From Frankia alni ACN14a (GTDB lineage: Bacteria > Actinomycetota > Actinomycetes > Frankiales > Frankiaceae), in assembly GCF_000058485.1 (NCBI RefSeq), contig NC_008278.1, forward strand, positions 7,062,962 through 7,126,961: DNA of 64,000 bases, in the 5' to 3' direction. Position 1 is the first letter of the stretch; each line of letters begins with the position of its first letter. The notes beneath the pieces were generated by a model. That model was not told the origin of the DNA. It searched no databases and was given only the letters and a program-made list of their open reading frames with translations. This document shows, piece by piece, positions 27,807-37,230 of the stretch. Position numbers and translations under genes: made by a program.

Positions 27807-28853
27807 TCAGGTGCGGCGGCGGCGGGCGATCTCGGCCAGCGCGATGCCGGCGGCGACCCCGGCGTTGAGAGACTCGACCGCGCCGGCCATCGGGATGCGG
27901 ACCGTCACGTCGCAGCGTTGCTCGACGAGCCGGGACAGCCCACGGCCCTCGGACCCGATCACCAGGACGACTGGATCGGTGGCCATCTCGAGCTCGTCGA
28001 TCGTCGTGTCGGCGTCCGCGGCCAGCCCGACGACGAACAGGCCGGCCTCGGCGTAGGACACGAGGGTCCTGGCGAGGTTGGTGGCCCGGGCGACCGGCAG
28101 CCGGGCGGCGGCACCCGCCGACGTCTTCCAGGCGGCGGCGGTGATCCCGGCGGCCCGGCGCTCGGGCACCAGGACGCCGTGGGCGCCGAAGGCCGCCGCA
28201 GAGCGGACCACGGCACCGAGATTGCGGGGATCGGTGACGCCGTCGAGCGCGACCACCAGACCGGGAGCCGCGGCGCGCGCCCGGGCGAGCAGGTCGTCGG
28301 GATGGGTGTAGCGGAACGGCGGGACCGCCAGGGCGAGTCCCTGATGCGGCGCCGTGCCGCACATGCGGTCGAGGTCCGGGCGAGCGACGTCGACCACCGC
28401 GATCCCCGCCCGGGCGGCGAGGCGGCGGGCATCGGCGAGCCGCTCGTCGAAGTCCAGCCCACCGGCGACGTAGAGGTTCGACGCCGGCACGCCGGCCCGC
28501 AGCGCCTCGACCACCGCGTTGCGGCCCACGACCAGCTCGTCGGCCTCGGAGCGGCGCGTGCGCGGCCCCCCCTGCCCGGACTGGGTGGCGTCGTCGGCAC
28601 CGGAGCGGCCGGCGGTGGCCCGCCCCCGCTCCCCGCCCTGCGCGGTCCTGGCCGCGGCGGCCGCCCGGCGCTGCGCGGGATGGCCGGGACGCAGGTGGGC
28701 GGGCGGCGTCGCGCCCCGGCCCTCCAGAGCCTTGCGGCCCTGGCCACCGCTGCCGGCACCGGCTCCCTTGCGATGCGAACCCGCCTTGCCGGCCCGGCCG
28801 CCCTGCCCGCCCCGGGCGATCCCGCCGCCACCCCGGCGCGCGGCGCCGGCCAT
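27807..28853 (-). CDS. rlmB: 23S rRNA 2'-O-methyltransferase, RlmB/SpoU family
   Basis: SpoU-family methyltransferase of 348 residues, acting on 23S rRNA (G2251 in the E. coli enzyme). A basic, Gly-rich N-terminal tail (about 1-95) probably binds RNA. It is followed by the substrate-binding domain ([14 protein letters not shown]) and the trefoil-knot SPOUT domain with [33 protein letters not shown] and [15 protein letters not shown]. The ATG at 28853 is the first plausible start; the frame upstream is low complexity. In related genomes the gene directly follows cysS; here a signalling operon on the other strand separates them. Confidence 0.9.
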   Translation of the reverse strand: MAGAARRGGGGIARGGQGGRAGKAGSHRKGAGAGSGGQGRKALEGRGATPPAHLRPGHPAQRRAAAAARTAQGGERGRATAGRSGADDATQSGQGGPRTRRSEADELVVGRNAVVEALRAGVPASNLYVAGGLDFDERLADARRLAARAGIAVVDVARPDLDRMCGTAPHQGLALAVPPFRYTHPDDLLARARAAAPGLVVALDGVTDPRNLGAVVRSAAAFGAHGVLVPERRAAGITAAAWKTSAGAAARLPVARATNLARTLVSYAEAGLFVVGLAADADTTIDELEMATDPVVLVIGSEGRGLSRLVEQRCDVTVRIPMAGAVESLNAGVAAGIALAEIARRRRT

Positions 28854-29595
28854 CAGTGCCACCGACCGGCGTGCGCCGTGGAAATGACCATGTGACCACG
28901 GTATACGGCCGGCGTCGGGGACGCGGCCGGCGCCGGACGCGGTCGGGGCGGGCCGCGACCGGCCGGTTGCGGCCCGCCCCGCCGACCGGCCAGGGGTCCC
29001 CGGTCGGGGGTCTGGCGGGCCCGAACCCGGCCGCCTGCCGCGACATGGTCGTTCGGGCCTGCCCGGCGCCCTATCCTGAGGCGGCAGTCCCACGCCGGTG
29101 ACCTGGGTGGTCCCGGCCGCCCTCGGCCAGGTCAGGAGGGTCCGGTGCGCGTTGTTCGCCGCGCGTCATCACGCAGTCGCGGACCGCGGCTGGGGCGCGT
29201 GCCGTGCTGAGCTCTGGCGGGGTGCGGGCCGAGGACGGGCCGGGACCGGCCGGCATGGCCGACGCTCCGGCACCGGCATGGCCGCCGTCGCCGACCCTCG
29301 CCCCTTACGCTCTCCTGAGGTTGCGCGCCGACGGAGGGGGACGCACCGGGACCTGGCCCGCCCCTGGCGATCTGCGTCATCGACGGGCCCCGGGGGAACC
29401 TGGGAGAATACGTCCCCATGAATCCACGATGACCAGCTCGACGCGTGTGACCAGTTCGTCCGGTCGCCGGCCGTGCGCCTCCGGCGTCGCGGAGCGACGG
29501 CGGCGAGCTCCGATGACCGGACCAGCAGGGGCAGGAGGCACCCAGCACATGGCTCTGCGCACACCGCCCGCACGCGAACGTTCCTTCCCGGCGGA
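28854..29595. other. Divergent intergenic region, no gene recognised
   Basis: 742 bp between rlmB and the PP2C gene. Open frames on both strands have shadow-like composition and no ribosome-binding site. A strong CCCGGGG / CCCCGGG complementarity near 29380 could form a short hairpin. It presumably contains the promoters for both flanking genes. Confidence 0.3.
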
Positions 29596-30711
29596 ATGAC
29601 GGTGGACCTCAACCCGCACGACGACGCCCCCACGGTGGCCTACCAGCTCACCGGCAGCGGGGCCTTCGACCCCGACGACGACCTGGGCCGTTGCCCGGTG
29701 TGCGCGGCGCCGGTGTATTCGGACGACCACTACTGCGAGGTCTGCGGGCATCCGCTGGAGGGCCCGGATCCGGCGCACGGGGACGCCGACCACAGCGAGG
29801 TCGACCTCGGCGAGCTGGCCGGGGTGTGCGACCGGGGCGTGCGCCACACGACCAACGAGGACGCGATGGGGCTCGCCGTCGTCTACGGCACGCTCATCGC
29901 GGTGGTGTGCGACGGGGTCTCGACCACGCCCGGCTCCGGCCAGGCCTCCGCCGCCGCGGCGGCCACCGCGATGGCGGTGCTCGCTGACGCGGTGCGGGCC
30001 CACGGGCCCGGTCACCCCGTCCACCACGACACCCGCCCGCCCCGCGGCGGCAGCGCGGCCGACGACATGCTGGACATCCTGGAGCCGGCGTACCCGGAGT
30101 ACGACGAGCCGCGCACGGCGCCGCGGGCGATCGTCGGGGGCTTCTCCCCGGAGGACGCCGAGGCCGCGCTGCACGCGGCCGTCGATGCGGCGCAGGCCAC
30201 GATCGCCCAGCTCAGCGCCGCCGAGGGGCGGATGGCCCCGTCGTGCACCTTCGCCGCCGCCATCGTCACCCCGCCGACGCCCGACGGCCCCGGCATGGTC
30301 ACCGTCGGCTGGGTCGGCGACAGCCGCGTCTACCTGCTCGGACCGCGCTGGTGCGAGCGGCTGACCTCGGACGACACCTGGGCCGCCGAGGCCGCCAGGG
30401 CGGGTCTCATCCCCGCCAACGAGGCCGAGACCCATCGGCGCGCGCACACGTTGACCCGCTGGCTCGGCGGCGACGTCGAGGACGTGGCCCCGCACACGGA
30501 GATCTTCCCGATCGAGGCGCCGGCCACGGTGCTGGTGTGCTCCGACGGGCTGTGGAACTACGCCTCCCGCCCGGACGTCATGGCCTCGCTGGTCAACCAG
30601 CTCCCGCCGCGCTGCACGGCGATCGACGTCGCCCGCCACCTCGTCGACTTCGCCATCGACGCCGGCGGCCACGACAACATCACCGTGGTCGCCGCCAGGG
30701 TGGATCACTGA
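29596..30711 (+). CDS. PP2C-family Ser/Thr phosphatase with N-terminal zinc ribbon
   Basis: Protein of 371 residues. The N-terminus carries a zinc ribbon CPVC-x12-CEVCG (about 34-54). The PP2C/PPM domain (about 75-370) has the metal-binding landmarks TNEDAMG, VCDGVST, GWVGDSRVYLL, CSDGLWNY and GHDNITVVAARV. It would remove phosphate from Ser/Thr kinase substrates. The ATG at 29596 is selected because the conserved region begins soon after, although GGCGGA is too close for an ideal ribosome-binding site. The stop overlaps the next start (TGATG), coupling it to the VWA gene. Phosphatase-VWA pairs occur in TerY-P-type modules. Confidence 0.88.
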   Translation: MTVDLNPHDDAPTVAYQLTGSGAFDPDDDLGRCPVCAAPVYSDDHYCEVCGHPLEGPDPAHGDADHSEVDLGELAGVCDRGVRHTTNEDAMGLAVVYGTLIAVVCDGVSTTPGSGQASAAAAATAMAVLADAVRAHGPGHPVHHDTRPPRGGSAADDMLDILEPAYPEYDEPRTAPRAIVGGFSPEDAEAALHAAVDAAQATIAQLSAAEGRMAPSCTFAAAIVTPPTPDGPGMVTVGWVGDSRVYLLGPRWCERLTSDDTWAAEAARAGLIPANEAETHRRAHTLTRWLGGDVEDVAPHTEIFPIEAPATVLVCSDGLWNYASRPDVMASLVNQLPPRCTAIDVARHLVDFAIDAGGHDNITVVAARVDH

Positions 30712-32063
30712 TGGGCGTCTTCTCCGCGGAGGTCTACCAGAACGAGTACCTTCCGCCCGGTGGGACGGACGTGCACGCCGTCGTCACCGTGACGTCGACC
30801 GGCCGGCCCGACGGCCCGGGCGGCCTCGCCGGCGAGGCCGCCCCGCCCGGCCTCCCACCGCACGGCTCCGTGTCGGCCCACGGCTGCCCGCCGCCGGCCG
30901 GATCGCGGCGCCCGGAACTCGCCGAGGTCCTCCTGCTCGACTGTTCGGGCTCGATGGCGAACCCGCCGGCGAAGATCGCCCAGGCGCGCCACGCGGCGAG
31001 TGCGGCCATCGACTGCCTGCCCGACGGCGTGTGGTTCGCGATCGTGCGCGGCACCGGCGCCGCCAGCATGATCTACCCGGACGCCCCGTACCTGGTGGCC
31101 GCCTCGACCGTCACCCGGGAGCGGGCCCGCCTCGCGGTGAGCCAGATGGAGCCGCACGGCGGTACCGCCATCGGCCGATGGCTGGACCTGGCGCGGGCGC
31201 TGACGGCAACCCGGCCGCGGGCCATCGCGCACGCGCTGCTGCTCACCGACGGCCAGAACGGTGAGCTGGCGACGGACCTGGCAGCGGCCGTCGCCGCGGC
31301 CCGCGGCCGGTTCCAGTGCGACTGCCGGGGCATCGGCACCGACTGGCGCGTCGCCGAGCTGCGGCTGATCGCGGCGAACCTGCTGGGCACCGTCGACGCG
31401 ATCGCCGGCCCGGACGAGCTCGTCGCGGACTTCACCAGCGTGATCGCGACCGCCACCAGCCGCGCGACCGACCGAGTGGCGCTGCGGGTGTGGACCCCGC
31501 GGGGCGCCGAGGTGGGGTTTCTGCGCGAGGTCTCCCCGATGTTGCGCGACCTACAGGCCGAGAGGACCACATCCGACGATCACAGCGTCGACTACGCTAC
31601 CGGCGCGTGGGGAACGGAGTCGCGCGATTACCACCTGAACATCCGGGTGCCCGCCCGGCCGGTCGGGACCGAGGCGCTGGCCGCGCGGGTCAGCCTCGTC
31701 GTCGACGGCCGGGAAACGGCGCAGGCGCTGGTGAGAGCGTTGTGGACGGACGACGAGACCCGTTCCACCCGGGTCAGCGCGGTCGTCGCTCACTACACCG
31801 GACAGACCGAGCTGGCGGCCTCGGTGCTGCGTGGGCTGGAGGCGCGTCAGTCCGGCGACGAGGCCACTGCAACACTGTTGCTCGGACGCGGGGCCCAGCT
31901 GGCGCTCGCCTCCGGCAACGAAGACACCTACCGCCTCCTACAGAAGGTGGTTCACATCGACAATGCCACAACAGGTACGGTTCGGTTGAAGAAGAACGTC
32001 GAGAAGATCGATGAGATGGTCCTTGACACACGGTCGACGAGGACCCTCCGGGTGAACCGGTGA
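30711..32063 (+). CDS. VWA-domain protein (TerY-like)
   Basis: Protein of 450 residues. The VWA domain (about 65-240) has a complete MIDAS start DCSGSM, then HGGTAIG supplying the Thr, and LLLTDGQ with the Asp. The rest (about 250-450) is a beta-rich domain followed by a helical tail similar to that of VWA proteins in phospho-signalling operons. A Pro/Gly-rich loop interrupts the first strand. Starts at ATG 30711, overlapping the PP2C stop by one base. It ends 4 bp before a GTG that opens the zinc-ribbon reading frame of the FHA gene, so the three genes form one operon. Confidence 0.85.
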   Translation: MGVFSAEVYQNEYLPPGGTDVHAVVTVTSTGRPDGPGGLAGEAAPPGLPPHGSVSAHGCPPPAGSRRPELAEVLLLDCSGSMANPPAKIAQARHAASAAIDCLPDGVWFAIVRGTGAASMIYPDAPYLVAASTVTRERARLAVSQMEPHGGTAIGRWLDLARALTATRPRAIAHALLLTDGQNGELATDLAAAVAAARGRFQCDCRGIGTDWRVAELRLIAANLLGTVDAIAGPDELVADFTSVIATATSRATDRVALRVWTPRGAEVGFLREVSPMLRDLQAERTTSDDHSVDYATGAWGTESRDYHLNIRVPARPVGTEALAARVSLVVDGRETAQALVRALWTDDETRSTRVSAVVAHYTGQTELAASVLRGLEARQSGDEATATLLLGRGAQLALASGNEDTYRLLQKVVHIDNATTGTVRLKKNVEKIDEMVLDTRSTRTLRVNR

Positions 32064-32067
32064 TCAG

Positions 32068-32138
32068 GTGAGGGCACGTTGCCCTGCGGGGCACCTGTCT
32101 CACGACCCGACTACTGCGATCGGTGCGGAATTGGGATC
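32068..32138 (+). pseudogene. Zinc-ribbon N-terminus of the FHA protein, split by an apparent -1 frameshift
   Basis: From GTG 32068 the frame reads RARCPAGHLSHDP and then runs off into an unrelated tail and stop. The -1 frame instead continues PDYCDRCGIGI straight into the FHA protein. Joined, the two give a regular C-x-x-G-H...C-x-x-C-G zinc ribbon such as precedes many actinobacterial FHA proteins. One extra C in the CCC run at 32106-32108 would restore a single frame. This is either a real deletion, a sequencing error, or programmed slippage. Confidence 0.6.
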
Positions 32139-33623
32139 ATGAGTGGTCAGGAGAGGTACGAATACCGTCCGGACGACGGCGGTCGGTCTCCCTACGGGAC
32201 GGACGAGCCCGGCGGCCAGCGTCGGCGTGGCCCGTCGCAGGCGGACGGCCCGGACGCGGCGGGGGGGTACGACCCGCTGGGCATCCGGCGCTCGCCGGCG
32301 GACCAGTCCAACGTGGCGGATCCGCCGCGCGGCGGCGACCCGTACGGCGGCTACGGCCGCGACGGCTACGCCGACCAGCCACGCGGCGGTCGCGGCTACC
32401 AGGCCGACCCGTACGACGAGCCGGGCGGGTACGACCGTGATCCCTACGCCCGACGGCGCGACGAGCGGCCGGGTGCCGACGACCGGGCCGACCGCGGACG
32501 CGATCCCTACGGACGCGACGAACGCGCCCCCGCCGGCTACCCCGACGCCGACCGCGACCCCTACGGCCGCGCCCCCGACGACCGGGCCGACCGCGGACGC
32601 GACCCCTACGGACGCGACGAACGCGCCCCCGCCGGCTACCCCGACGCCGACCGCGACCCCTACGGCCGCGCCCCCGACGACCGGGCCGACCGCGGACGCG
32701 ACCCCTACGGACGCGACGAACGCGCCCCCGCCGGCTACCCCGACGCCGACCGCGACCCCTACGGCCGCGCCCCCGACGACCGGGCCGACCGGGGTGGCTA
32801 CCCCGCCGGACGCGACGACCGCACCCCCGGCGCCTACCCCGACGCCGACCGCGGCGGGTACCCGCCGGCCCGGGAGGGCCGCGGGGCGGGTGGCTACGGC
32901 GAGGACCTGGACCGCGAGTCCGACACCCACCGCCGCAGCCGGCGTGACGACGGGTACGGCTACGGCCCAGCGGATCCGCTGGGCCTCGACCCGGGCGCCG
33001 CGCCCGCGGGCTCGCCCGAGCGGAGCCTGCCGGGCCGCGGCGGGGATCCGCGGCACACCACCGATCCCCGCTACGCCCGCCCCGGGGCCGATCCGCGGCT
33101 CGACGACCCACGGCTGAGCGACCCCGACCTCGACGACCCGCGCCACGACACCGGCCGGGGCGGCCGGCGCGATCCGATCGCCGACGACCCGCGCGGTGCC
33201 GGCGGGTGGGACCGCGACCGTCCCCCGTCGGGAGCCACCGTCTGGGAGGCCATCGTCGAGGCGGAGCGCGAGTACTACGACAGCGGCGACGACCACCGGG
33301 TGCCGTTCCCGACCTTCTACCCGCGCCGCGTCTTCGCGCTCGCCGGCGCGCAGATGCTCGTCGGTCGGCGCAGCGAGTCGCGCGGCATCCACCCGGACAT
33401 CGACCTGTCCGGCGCGCCGGAGGACCCGGGCATCTCGCGCAGCCACGCGTTGTTCGAGCAGCTCCCCGACGGCGGCTACGCCGTGCGCGACCCCGGCTCG
33501 ACCAACGGCACGCGGCTCAACGACGAGCCCGATCCGATCGAACCCGGGCAGCCCGTCCCGCTCCGGGACGGCGACCGCGTCTACCTGGGTGCGTGGACGC
33601 GCATCACGTTGCGCGCCCGCTGA
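32139..33623 (+). CDS. FHA-domain protein with Asp/Arg repeat region
   Basis: Protein of at least 494 residues from ATG 32139; the frame is open from TTG 32079 and probably once included an upstream zinc ribbon. Residues about 1-350 are disordered and rich in Asp, Arg, Gly, Pro and Tyr, with three 33-residue repeats (32478-32774). The C-terminal FHA domain (about 395-490) has the phospho-Thr-binding signature MLVGRRS, ISRSHALFE and STNGTRLN. It would recognise phosphothreonine made by a Ser/Thr kinase and erased by the PP2C protein encoded two genes upstream. Convergent with cysS. Confidence 0.85.
   Translation: MSGQERYEYRPDDGGRSPYGTDEPGGQRRRGPSQADGPDAAGGYDPLGIRRSPADQSNVADPPRGGDPYGGYGRDGYADQPRGGRGYQADPYDEPGGYDRDPYARRRDERPGADDRADRGRDPYGRDERAPAGYPDADRDPYGRAPDDRADRGRDPYGRDERAPAGYPDADRDPYGRAPDDRADRGRDPYGRDERAPAGYPDADRDPYGRAPDDRADRGGYPAGRDDRTPGAYPDADRGGYPPAREGRGAGGYGEDLDRESDTHRRSRRDDGYGYGPADPLGLDPGAAPAGSPERSLPGRGGDPRHTTDPRYARPGADPRLDDPRLSDPDLDDPRHDTGRGGRRDPIADDPRGAGGWDRDRPPSGATVWEAIVEAEREYYDSGDDHRVPFPTFYPRRVFALAGAQMLVGRRSESRGIHPDIDLSGAPEDPGISRSHALFEQLPDGGYAVRDPGSTNGTRLNDEPDPIEPGQPVPLRDGDRVYLGAWTRITLRAR
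32478..32774 (+). repeat. Three 99-bp tandem repeats in the FHA gene
   Basis: Nearly identical 99-bp units start at 32478, 32577 and 32676, each encoding 33 residues beginning DDRADRGRDPYG. A diverged fourth continues to about 32860. The sequence identity is much higher than needed to conserve protein, implying recent duplication. Confidence 0.9.
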
Positions 33624-33629
33624 TCGACC

Positions 33630-33730
33630 GGCGCCGGCCCGTCACCCGGGCCGGCGCCGCACGTCCCGCAGTTCCTGATCCCGCCGCTCGGGCCGGCGCC
33701 GCACCTGCGGCAGTTCCGGGTCCCGCCGGC
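33630..33730. repeat. Two ~40-bp direct repeats between convergent FHA and cysS genes
   Basis: GGGCCGGCGCCGCAC followed by CCGCAG- or CGGCAG-TTCC and ATCCCGCCG or GTCCCGCC occurs twice. The core GGGCCGGCGCCG is partly self-complementary and could assist termination in the 163-bp convergent gap. Confidence 0.5.
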
Positions 33731-33786
33731 GGGCCCTGGTCGGCCGGACGGTGGCCCCGCGCCTGCGCAGCCACCACCGGTCGAAC

Positions 33787-35328
33787 TCAGGCCAGGTGCC
33801 AGCGCTGCCCCTCGGGGGTGTCCTCGACGATGAGGCCGGCCGCCGCGAGCCGCGAGCGGATCGAGTCGGCCTCCGCGAAGTCCCGCCGCGCCCGCGCCGC
33901 CGAGCGCAGATCCAGCGCGATCTGCACGACCCCGTCGAGCGCGGGCCGAAGCTCGGCACCGGCGGAGGGCCACTGCTCGTGCGGGTCGAGCCCGAGGACG
34001 CCGAGCATCCGGCGGGTGACGTCGACCCAGCCCGCCAGCTTGCGGCTGTGCGCCTTCGACAGCACCTGATTGCCCTGACCGACCGCGCCGAAGATGGCCG
34101 CCAGCGCACGACCGACCGCGAGATCGTCGTCCATGGCCGCCGCGAAGTCCGCCCACGCCCGCTGCGGGGTGAGCCCCGCCTCGGGACCCCCCGCCCCGAA
34201 GCCCCCCGCCGCGGCGCCCACGGCGTCGCTGGCGGCCCCGCCACGGGCGGTCCGTCGCCGCCCATCCGACACCGCGGACGGGCCGTCGTCGGCCGCCAGG
34301 GCCGCCGCCTCACCCGGGCCGCCGAGGATGTCCAGTGCGTTGCGGACGAACGTCTCCACCCGATCGTGCGCGGCGGCCGACTCGCCCAACGCCTCCGGGG
34401 TGTACTCCAGCGTCGAGCGGTAGTGCGCCGAGAGCAGGTGATAGCGCAACACCTGCGGGCGGACGGCCTCGAGGGCGTCCGCGACGAGCACCGAGTTCCC
34501 GAGCGACTTCGACATCTTCGTGCCGCCGGTGGTCAGCAGCCCGACATGCATCCAGTACCGGGCCATCTCCTCGGCGCCGGCACCGGCGGCGCCGCCCGCC
34601 GCGCAGACCGTCTGCGCCCGCTCGTTCTCGTGGTGCGGGAAGACCAGGTCGAGACCGCCACCGTGGATGTCGAAGACCGGGCCGAGGTACTTGCCGGCCA
34701 TCGCCGAGCACTCCAGGTGCCAGCCGGGACGACCGTCGCCCCAGGGCGAGGACCAGAACGGCTCGCCGGGCCGGGCGGCCTTCCACAGCGCGAAGTCCCG
34801 CGGATCGGCCTTGCCGGGCTCCGACTCCGCCGAGGGCAGCATGGAGTCCGGCCGCTGGTGCGACAGGGCCCCGTACCCGGGGAAGGAACCGACCCGAAAC
34901 CAGACCGAGCCCGCGCCGGCGTAGGCGTGGCCGCCGGCGATCAGCGCGGAGATCAGCGCGATCATCTCCGGGATGTGGCCCGTCGCGCGCGGCTGGATCG
35001 TCGGCGGCAGGATGCCGATCGTGCGGTAGGCGTCGTCGAACGCCCGGGTCTGGCGGGTGGCGAGCTCCCAGACCGAGGTGCCGTCCCGGTCCGCGTTGAC
35101 GATGATCTTGTCGTCGATGTCGGTCACGTTCTGGACGAGCGTCACCTCGTGCTCGGACTGCACCAGCCACCGGCGCAGGAGGTCGAACGGGAGGGCCGTG
35201 CGGAGGTGGCCCACGTGCGGCGGCGACTGCACGGTGGGTCCACACACGTAGACGCCCACGTGACCGGGGCGCAGCGGCTCAAATGGCCGCACGCGCCGCC
35301 TGCGCGTGTCGTAGAGGTGGAGACCCAT
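33787..35328 (-). CDS. cysS: Cysteinyl-tRNA synthetase
   Basis: Class I aminoacyl-tRNA synthetase of 513 residues charging tRNA-Cys. Motifs: VCGPTVQSPPHVGHLRT (HIGH-type signature HVGH and first zinc Cys), NVTDIDDKI, WHLECSAM with zinc ligands, DIHGGGLDLVFPHHENE, and KMSKS-type TKMSKSLGN. A Gly/Ala-rich insertion (about 345-385) interrupts the helical C-terminal region and appears lineage-specific. The ATG at 35328 has no ribosome-binding site, but TACCCT lies 6 nt upstream, as expected for a -10 box of a leaderless mRNA. In the conserved rlmB-cysS-ispF-ispD-carD order. Confidence 0.95.
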   Translation of the reverse strand: MGLHLYDTRRRRVRPFEPLRPGHVGVYVCGPTVQSPPHVGHLRTALPFDLLRRWLVQSEHEVTLVQNVTDIDDKIIVNADRDGTSVWELATRQTRAFDDAYRTIGILPPTIQPRATGHIPEMIALISALIAGGHAYAGAGSVWFRVGSFPGYGALSHQRPDSMLPSAESEPGKADPRDFALWKAARPGEPFWSSPWGDGRPGWHLECSAMAGKYLGPVFDIHGGGLDLVFPHHENERAQTVCAAGGAAGAGAEEMARYWMHVGLLTTGGTKMSKSLGNSVLVADALEAVRPQVLRYHLLSAHYRSTLEYTPEALGESAAAHDRVETFVRNALDILGGPGEAAALAADDGPSAVSDGRRRTARGGAASDAVGAAAGGFGAGGPEAGLTPQRAWADFAAAMDDDLAVGRALAAIFGAVGQGNQVLSKAHSRKLAGWVDVTRRMLGVLGLDPHEQWPSAGAELRPALDGVVQIALDLRSAARARRDFAEADSIRSRLAAAGLIVEDTPEGQRWHLA

Positions 35329-35375
35329 CTGTCAAGGGTACGGCTCCAGCCCCGGCGGCGGGTATGCAGCCCGTG

Positions 35376-35768
35376 TCAGCCGACCGTCAGCACCCGGTCG
35401 GCCACGACTCGGATGACGAGCCGAACCTCGCCCGGATCGTCCCAGCGGTAGATGTCGCCGGTGTACTTCAGCGACAGCCGGTCGATCAGCTCCCGGCCGC
35501 CCTGCTCCGTGAGCGTGGCGGTGCCGCGCACCTCGACGTACGAGTAGGGGTCGTCCTGATCGAGGAACATCAGCCCGACCCGCGGATCACGCGCGATGTC
35601 CCGTTCCTTCGCGCGTCCGCGCGCCGTGGACAGCAGCAGCTCGTCCTCGTCGCGATCCACCCAGAGCACGGTCATCCGCGGCGAGCCGTCGGCCTGGACG
35701 GTGGCCAGGACGACGTAGGTCCGCGCGTCCGCGAGGGCCCGCACCGGCTCGGGAAGGCGACCAGCCAT
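35376..35768 (-). CDS. PPOX-class (F420/FMN split-barrel) oxidoreductase
   Basis: Protein of 130 residues with the split-barrel flavin fold of the pyridoxamine-5'-phosphate-oxidase-like / F420-dependent family: YVVLATVQADGSPRMTVLWVD, then LLLSTARGRAKERDIARDPRVGLMFLD and SYVEVRGTATL. Actinobacterial relatives use F420 or FMN for small redox reactions; the substrate cannot be assigned. The ATG at 35768 has GAGGAG 5 nt upstream. It is a single-gene insertion between cysS and ispF compared with the mycobacterial order. Confidence 0.85.
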   Translation of the reverse strand: MAGRLPEPVRALADARTYVVLATVQADGSPRMTVLWVDRDEDELLLSTARGRAKERDIARDPRVGLMFLDQDDPYSYVEVRGTATLTEQGGRELIDRLSLKYTGDIYRWDDPGEVRLVIRVVADRVLTVG

Positions 35769-35881
35769 CAGACTCCTCGGGGCTCCTCGGGGAGCGGCCA
35801 ACGACGGCCCAGCCTTTCACCCACCACCGGAACACTACCGAGCGATGACGGATCGGCATACCCTCCCGGGCCCGGCTGAGC

Positions 35882-36439
35882 TCAGGCGCGCACGACCAGG
35901 GCCGTGGCGATCGCCGCGAGTCCCTCGCCCCGCCCGGTCAGGCCGAGCCCGTCGGTGGTCGTCGCCGACAGGCTCACCGAGGCGCCCAGGGCCGCGGACA
36001 TCGCCGCCTGGGCCTGCTCGCGGCGCGCAGCCATCCGCGGGCGGTTGCCGATGACCTGCACCGACACGTTCCCGATCACCCAGCCGCCGACGGCGAGCAA
36101 CCGGGCCGTCTCGGCCAGCAGGACCGCGCCGGACGCCCCCGCGTACTCGGGCCGGTCGGTGCCGAACACCTTGCCCAGATCACCGAGACACGATGCAGTG
36201 AGCAATGCGTCACAGGTCGCGTGCGCGGCGACGTCCCCGTCGGAGTGGCCGGCGAGGCCCGTCTCCCCCGGCCACTCCAGGCAGGCGACCCAGCAGGGCC
36301 GACCGGCCGCGAACGGGTGCACGTCGACGCCGATGCCCACGCGCGGCAGCACCGCGGTCGTCACCGCGCTAGAGGCCGGCGCCGGGCGATCGGTGGGCGC
36401 CACGCCGCCGTCCGCCGGCTGGGGCGTGTCCGGGCTCAC
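35882..36439 (-). CDS. ispF: 2-C-methyl-D-erythritol 2,4-cyclodiphosphate synthase
   Basis: MEP-pathway enzyme of 185 residues. GIGVDVHPF holds the metal Asp and His, GHSDGDV the third ligand region, and [17 protein letters not shown] the C-terminal signature. It converts CDP-ME 2-phosphate to MEcPP and CMP. The first 32 residues are a non-conserved tail. The start overlaps the stop of ispD by 4 bp, so the two MEP enzymes are translationally coupled. Confidence 0.95.
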   Translation of the reverse strand: MSPDTPQPADGGVAPTDRPAPASSAVTTAVLPRVGIGVDVHPFAAGRPCWVACLEWPGETGLAGHSDGDVAAHATCDALLTASCLGDLGKVFGTDRPEYAGASGAVLLAETARLLAVGGWVIGNVSVQVIGNRPRMAARREQAQAAMSAALGASVSLSATTTDGLGLTGRGEGLAAIATALVVRA

Positions 36440-37230
36440 CCGAGGCTCCGGGCATCCGAGCCGGCACGCACGTCCGCGCCCCCGCGCGGGTCGGTCCCCG
36501 CACGGGGGTCACCGGCCGCGCGGGCGTCGCCCGGGGCGCAGCGGGCCAGCAGCGCCTCGGCGAGTACGAGATCGGGCGGTTGGGTCACCTTGAACGCCTC
36601 CTGAGCGCCGGGGATGGTCGTCACCGGCACCCCGAGAGCCTCCACCAGACCGGCGTCGTCCGTCGCCGGAATGTCCTGCAGGGCATACGCGGCGGCGAGC
36701 ACGTCACGCCGGAATCCCTGCGGGGTCTGCACCGCCCGCAGCCGGTCGCGGGGCGGGGTACGGATCACCCTGCCGTCCGGGCCGACCTCCTTGACGGTGT
36801 CCGTCAGGCCGAGCACGGGAATCACCGCCGGATGACCGGCCAGCACCGCCGCGGCGACCGCGTCGACGAGCGAGGGCGGCGTCAGCGGCCTGGCCGCGTC
36901 ATGGACGAGGACGACGGAGATGTCGTCGTCGATCGCGCGCAGGGCCCGGCGGACCGAGTCCACCCGCTCCGCGCCGCCGGCGATCACGCGCACGTCCCGC
37001 CCGAGCAGTTGCGCCACGACCTCGACCAGAGTCGGCGGTGCCGCCACGACGATCTGCGTCACCGACTCGGAACGCCGCAGCGCTTCGATCGAGCGCACCA
37101 GCATGGGCTTACCGCCCAGGGCTCGCAGCGCCTTCGGGGTGCCCCCGCCCAGCCGCTCACCGCGGCCGGCAGCCGGCACGATCGCCGCGACCCGCGGGCC
37201 GGTCGCCCGCGACTGGAGACCTTCGCCCAT
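36436..37230 (-). CDS. ispD: 2-C-methyl-D-erythritol 4-phosphate cytidylyltransferase
   Basis: MEP-pathway enzyme of about 264 residues: [21 protein letters not shown] is the nucleotide-binding loop, [17 protein letters not shown] the Asp-Ala-Ala-Arg site, and [10 protein letters not shown] the MEP-binding segment. It joins MEP with CTP to give CDP-ME. A 30-residue C-terminal tail of Asp/Arg/Gly repeats is unusual. The ATG at 37230 has GGGAGG 7 nt upstream; a GTG immediately before it is possible. Coupled to ispF by a 4-bp overlap. Confidence 0.95.
   Translation of the reverse strand: MGEGLQSRATGPRVAAIVPAAGRGERLGGGTPKALRALGGKPMLVRSIEALRRSESVTQIVVAAPPTLVEVVAQLLGRDVRVIAGGAERVDSVRRALRAIDDDISVVLVHDAARPLTPPSLVDAVAAAVLAGHPAVIPVLGLTDTVKEVGPDGRVIRTPPRDRLRAVQTPQGFRRDVLAAAYALQDIPATDDAGLVEALGVPVTTIPGAQEAFKVTQPPDLVLAEALLARCAPGDARAAGDPRAGTDPRGGADVRAGSDARSLG

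Noticed and set aside
28854-29093. 80-residue upstream extension of rlmB
   Set aside because: Low-complexity, no ribosome-binding site; conserved sequence begins well after the ATG at 28853.
28854-29595. A tRNA or small RNA in the rlmB-PP2C gap
   Set aside because: No cloverleaf, GTTCGAATC T-loop or conserved RNA motif could be placed.
32478-32774. CRISPR-like or mobile repeat
   Set aside because: The repeats are in-frame coding repeats of one protein, with no spacers or inverted termini.
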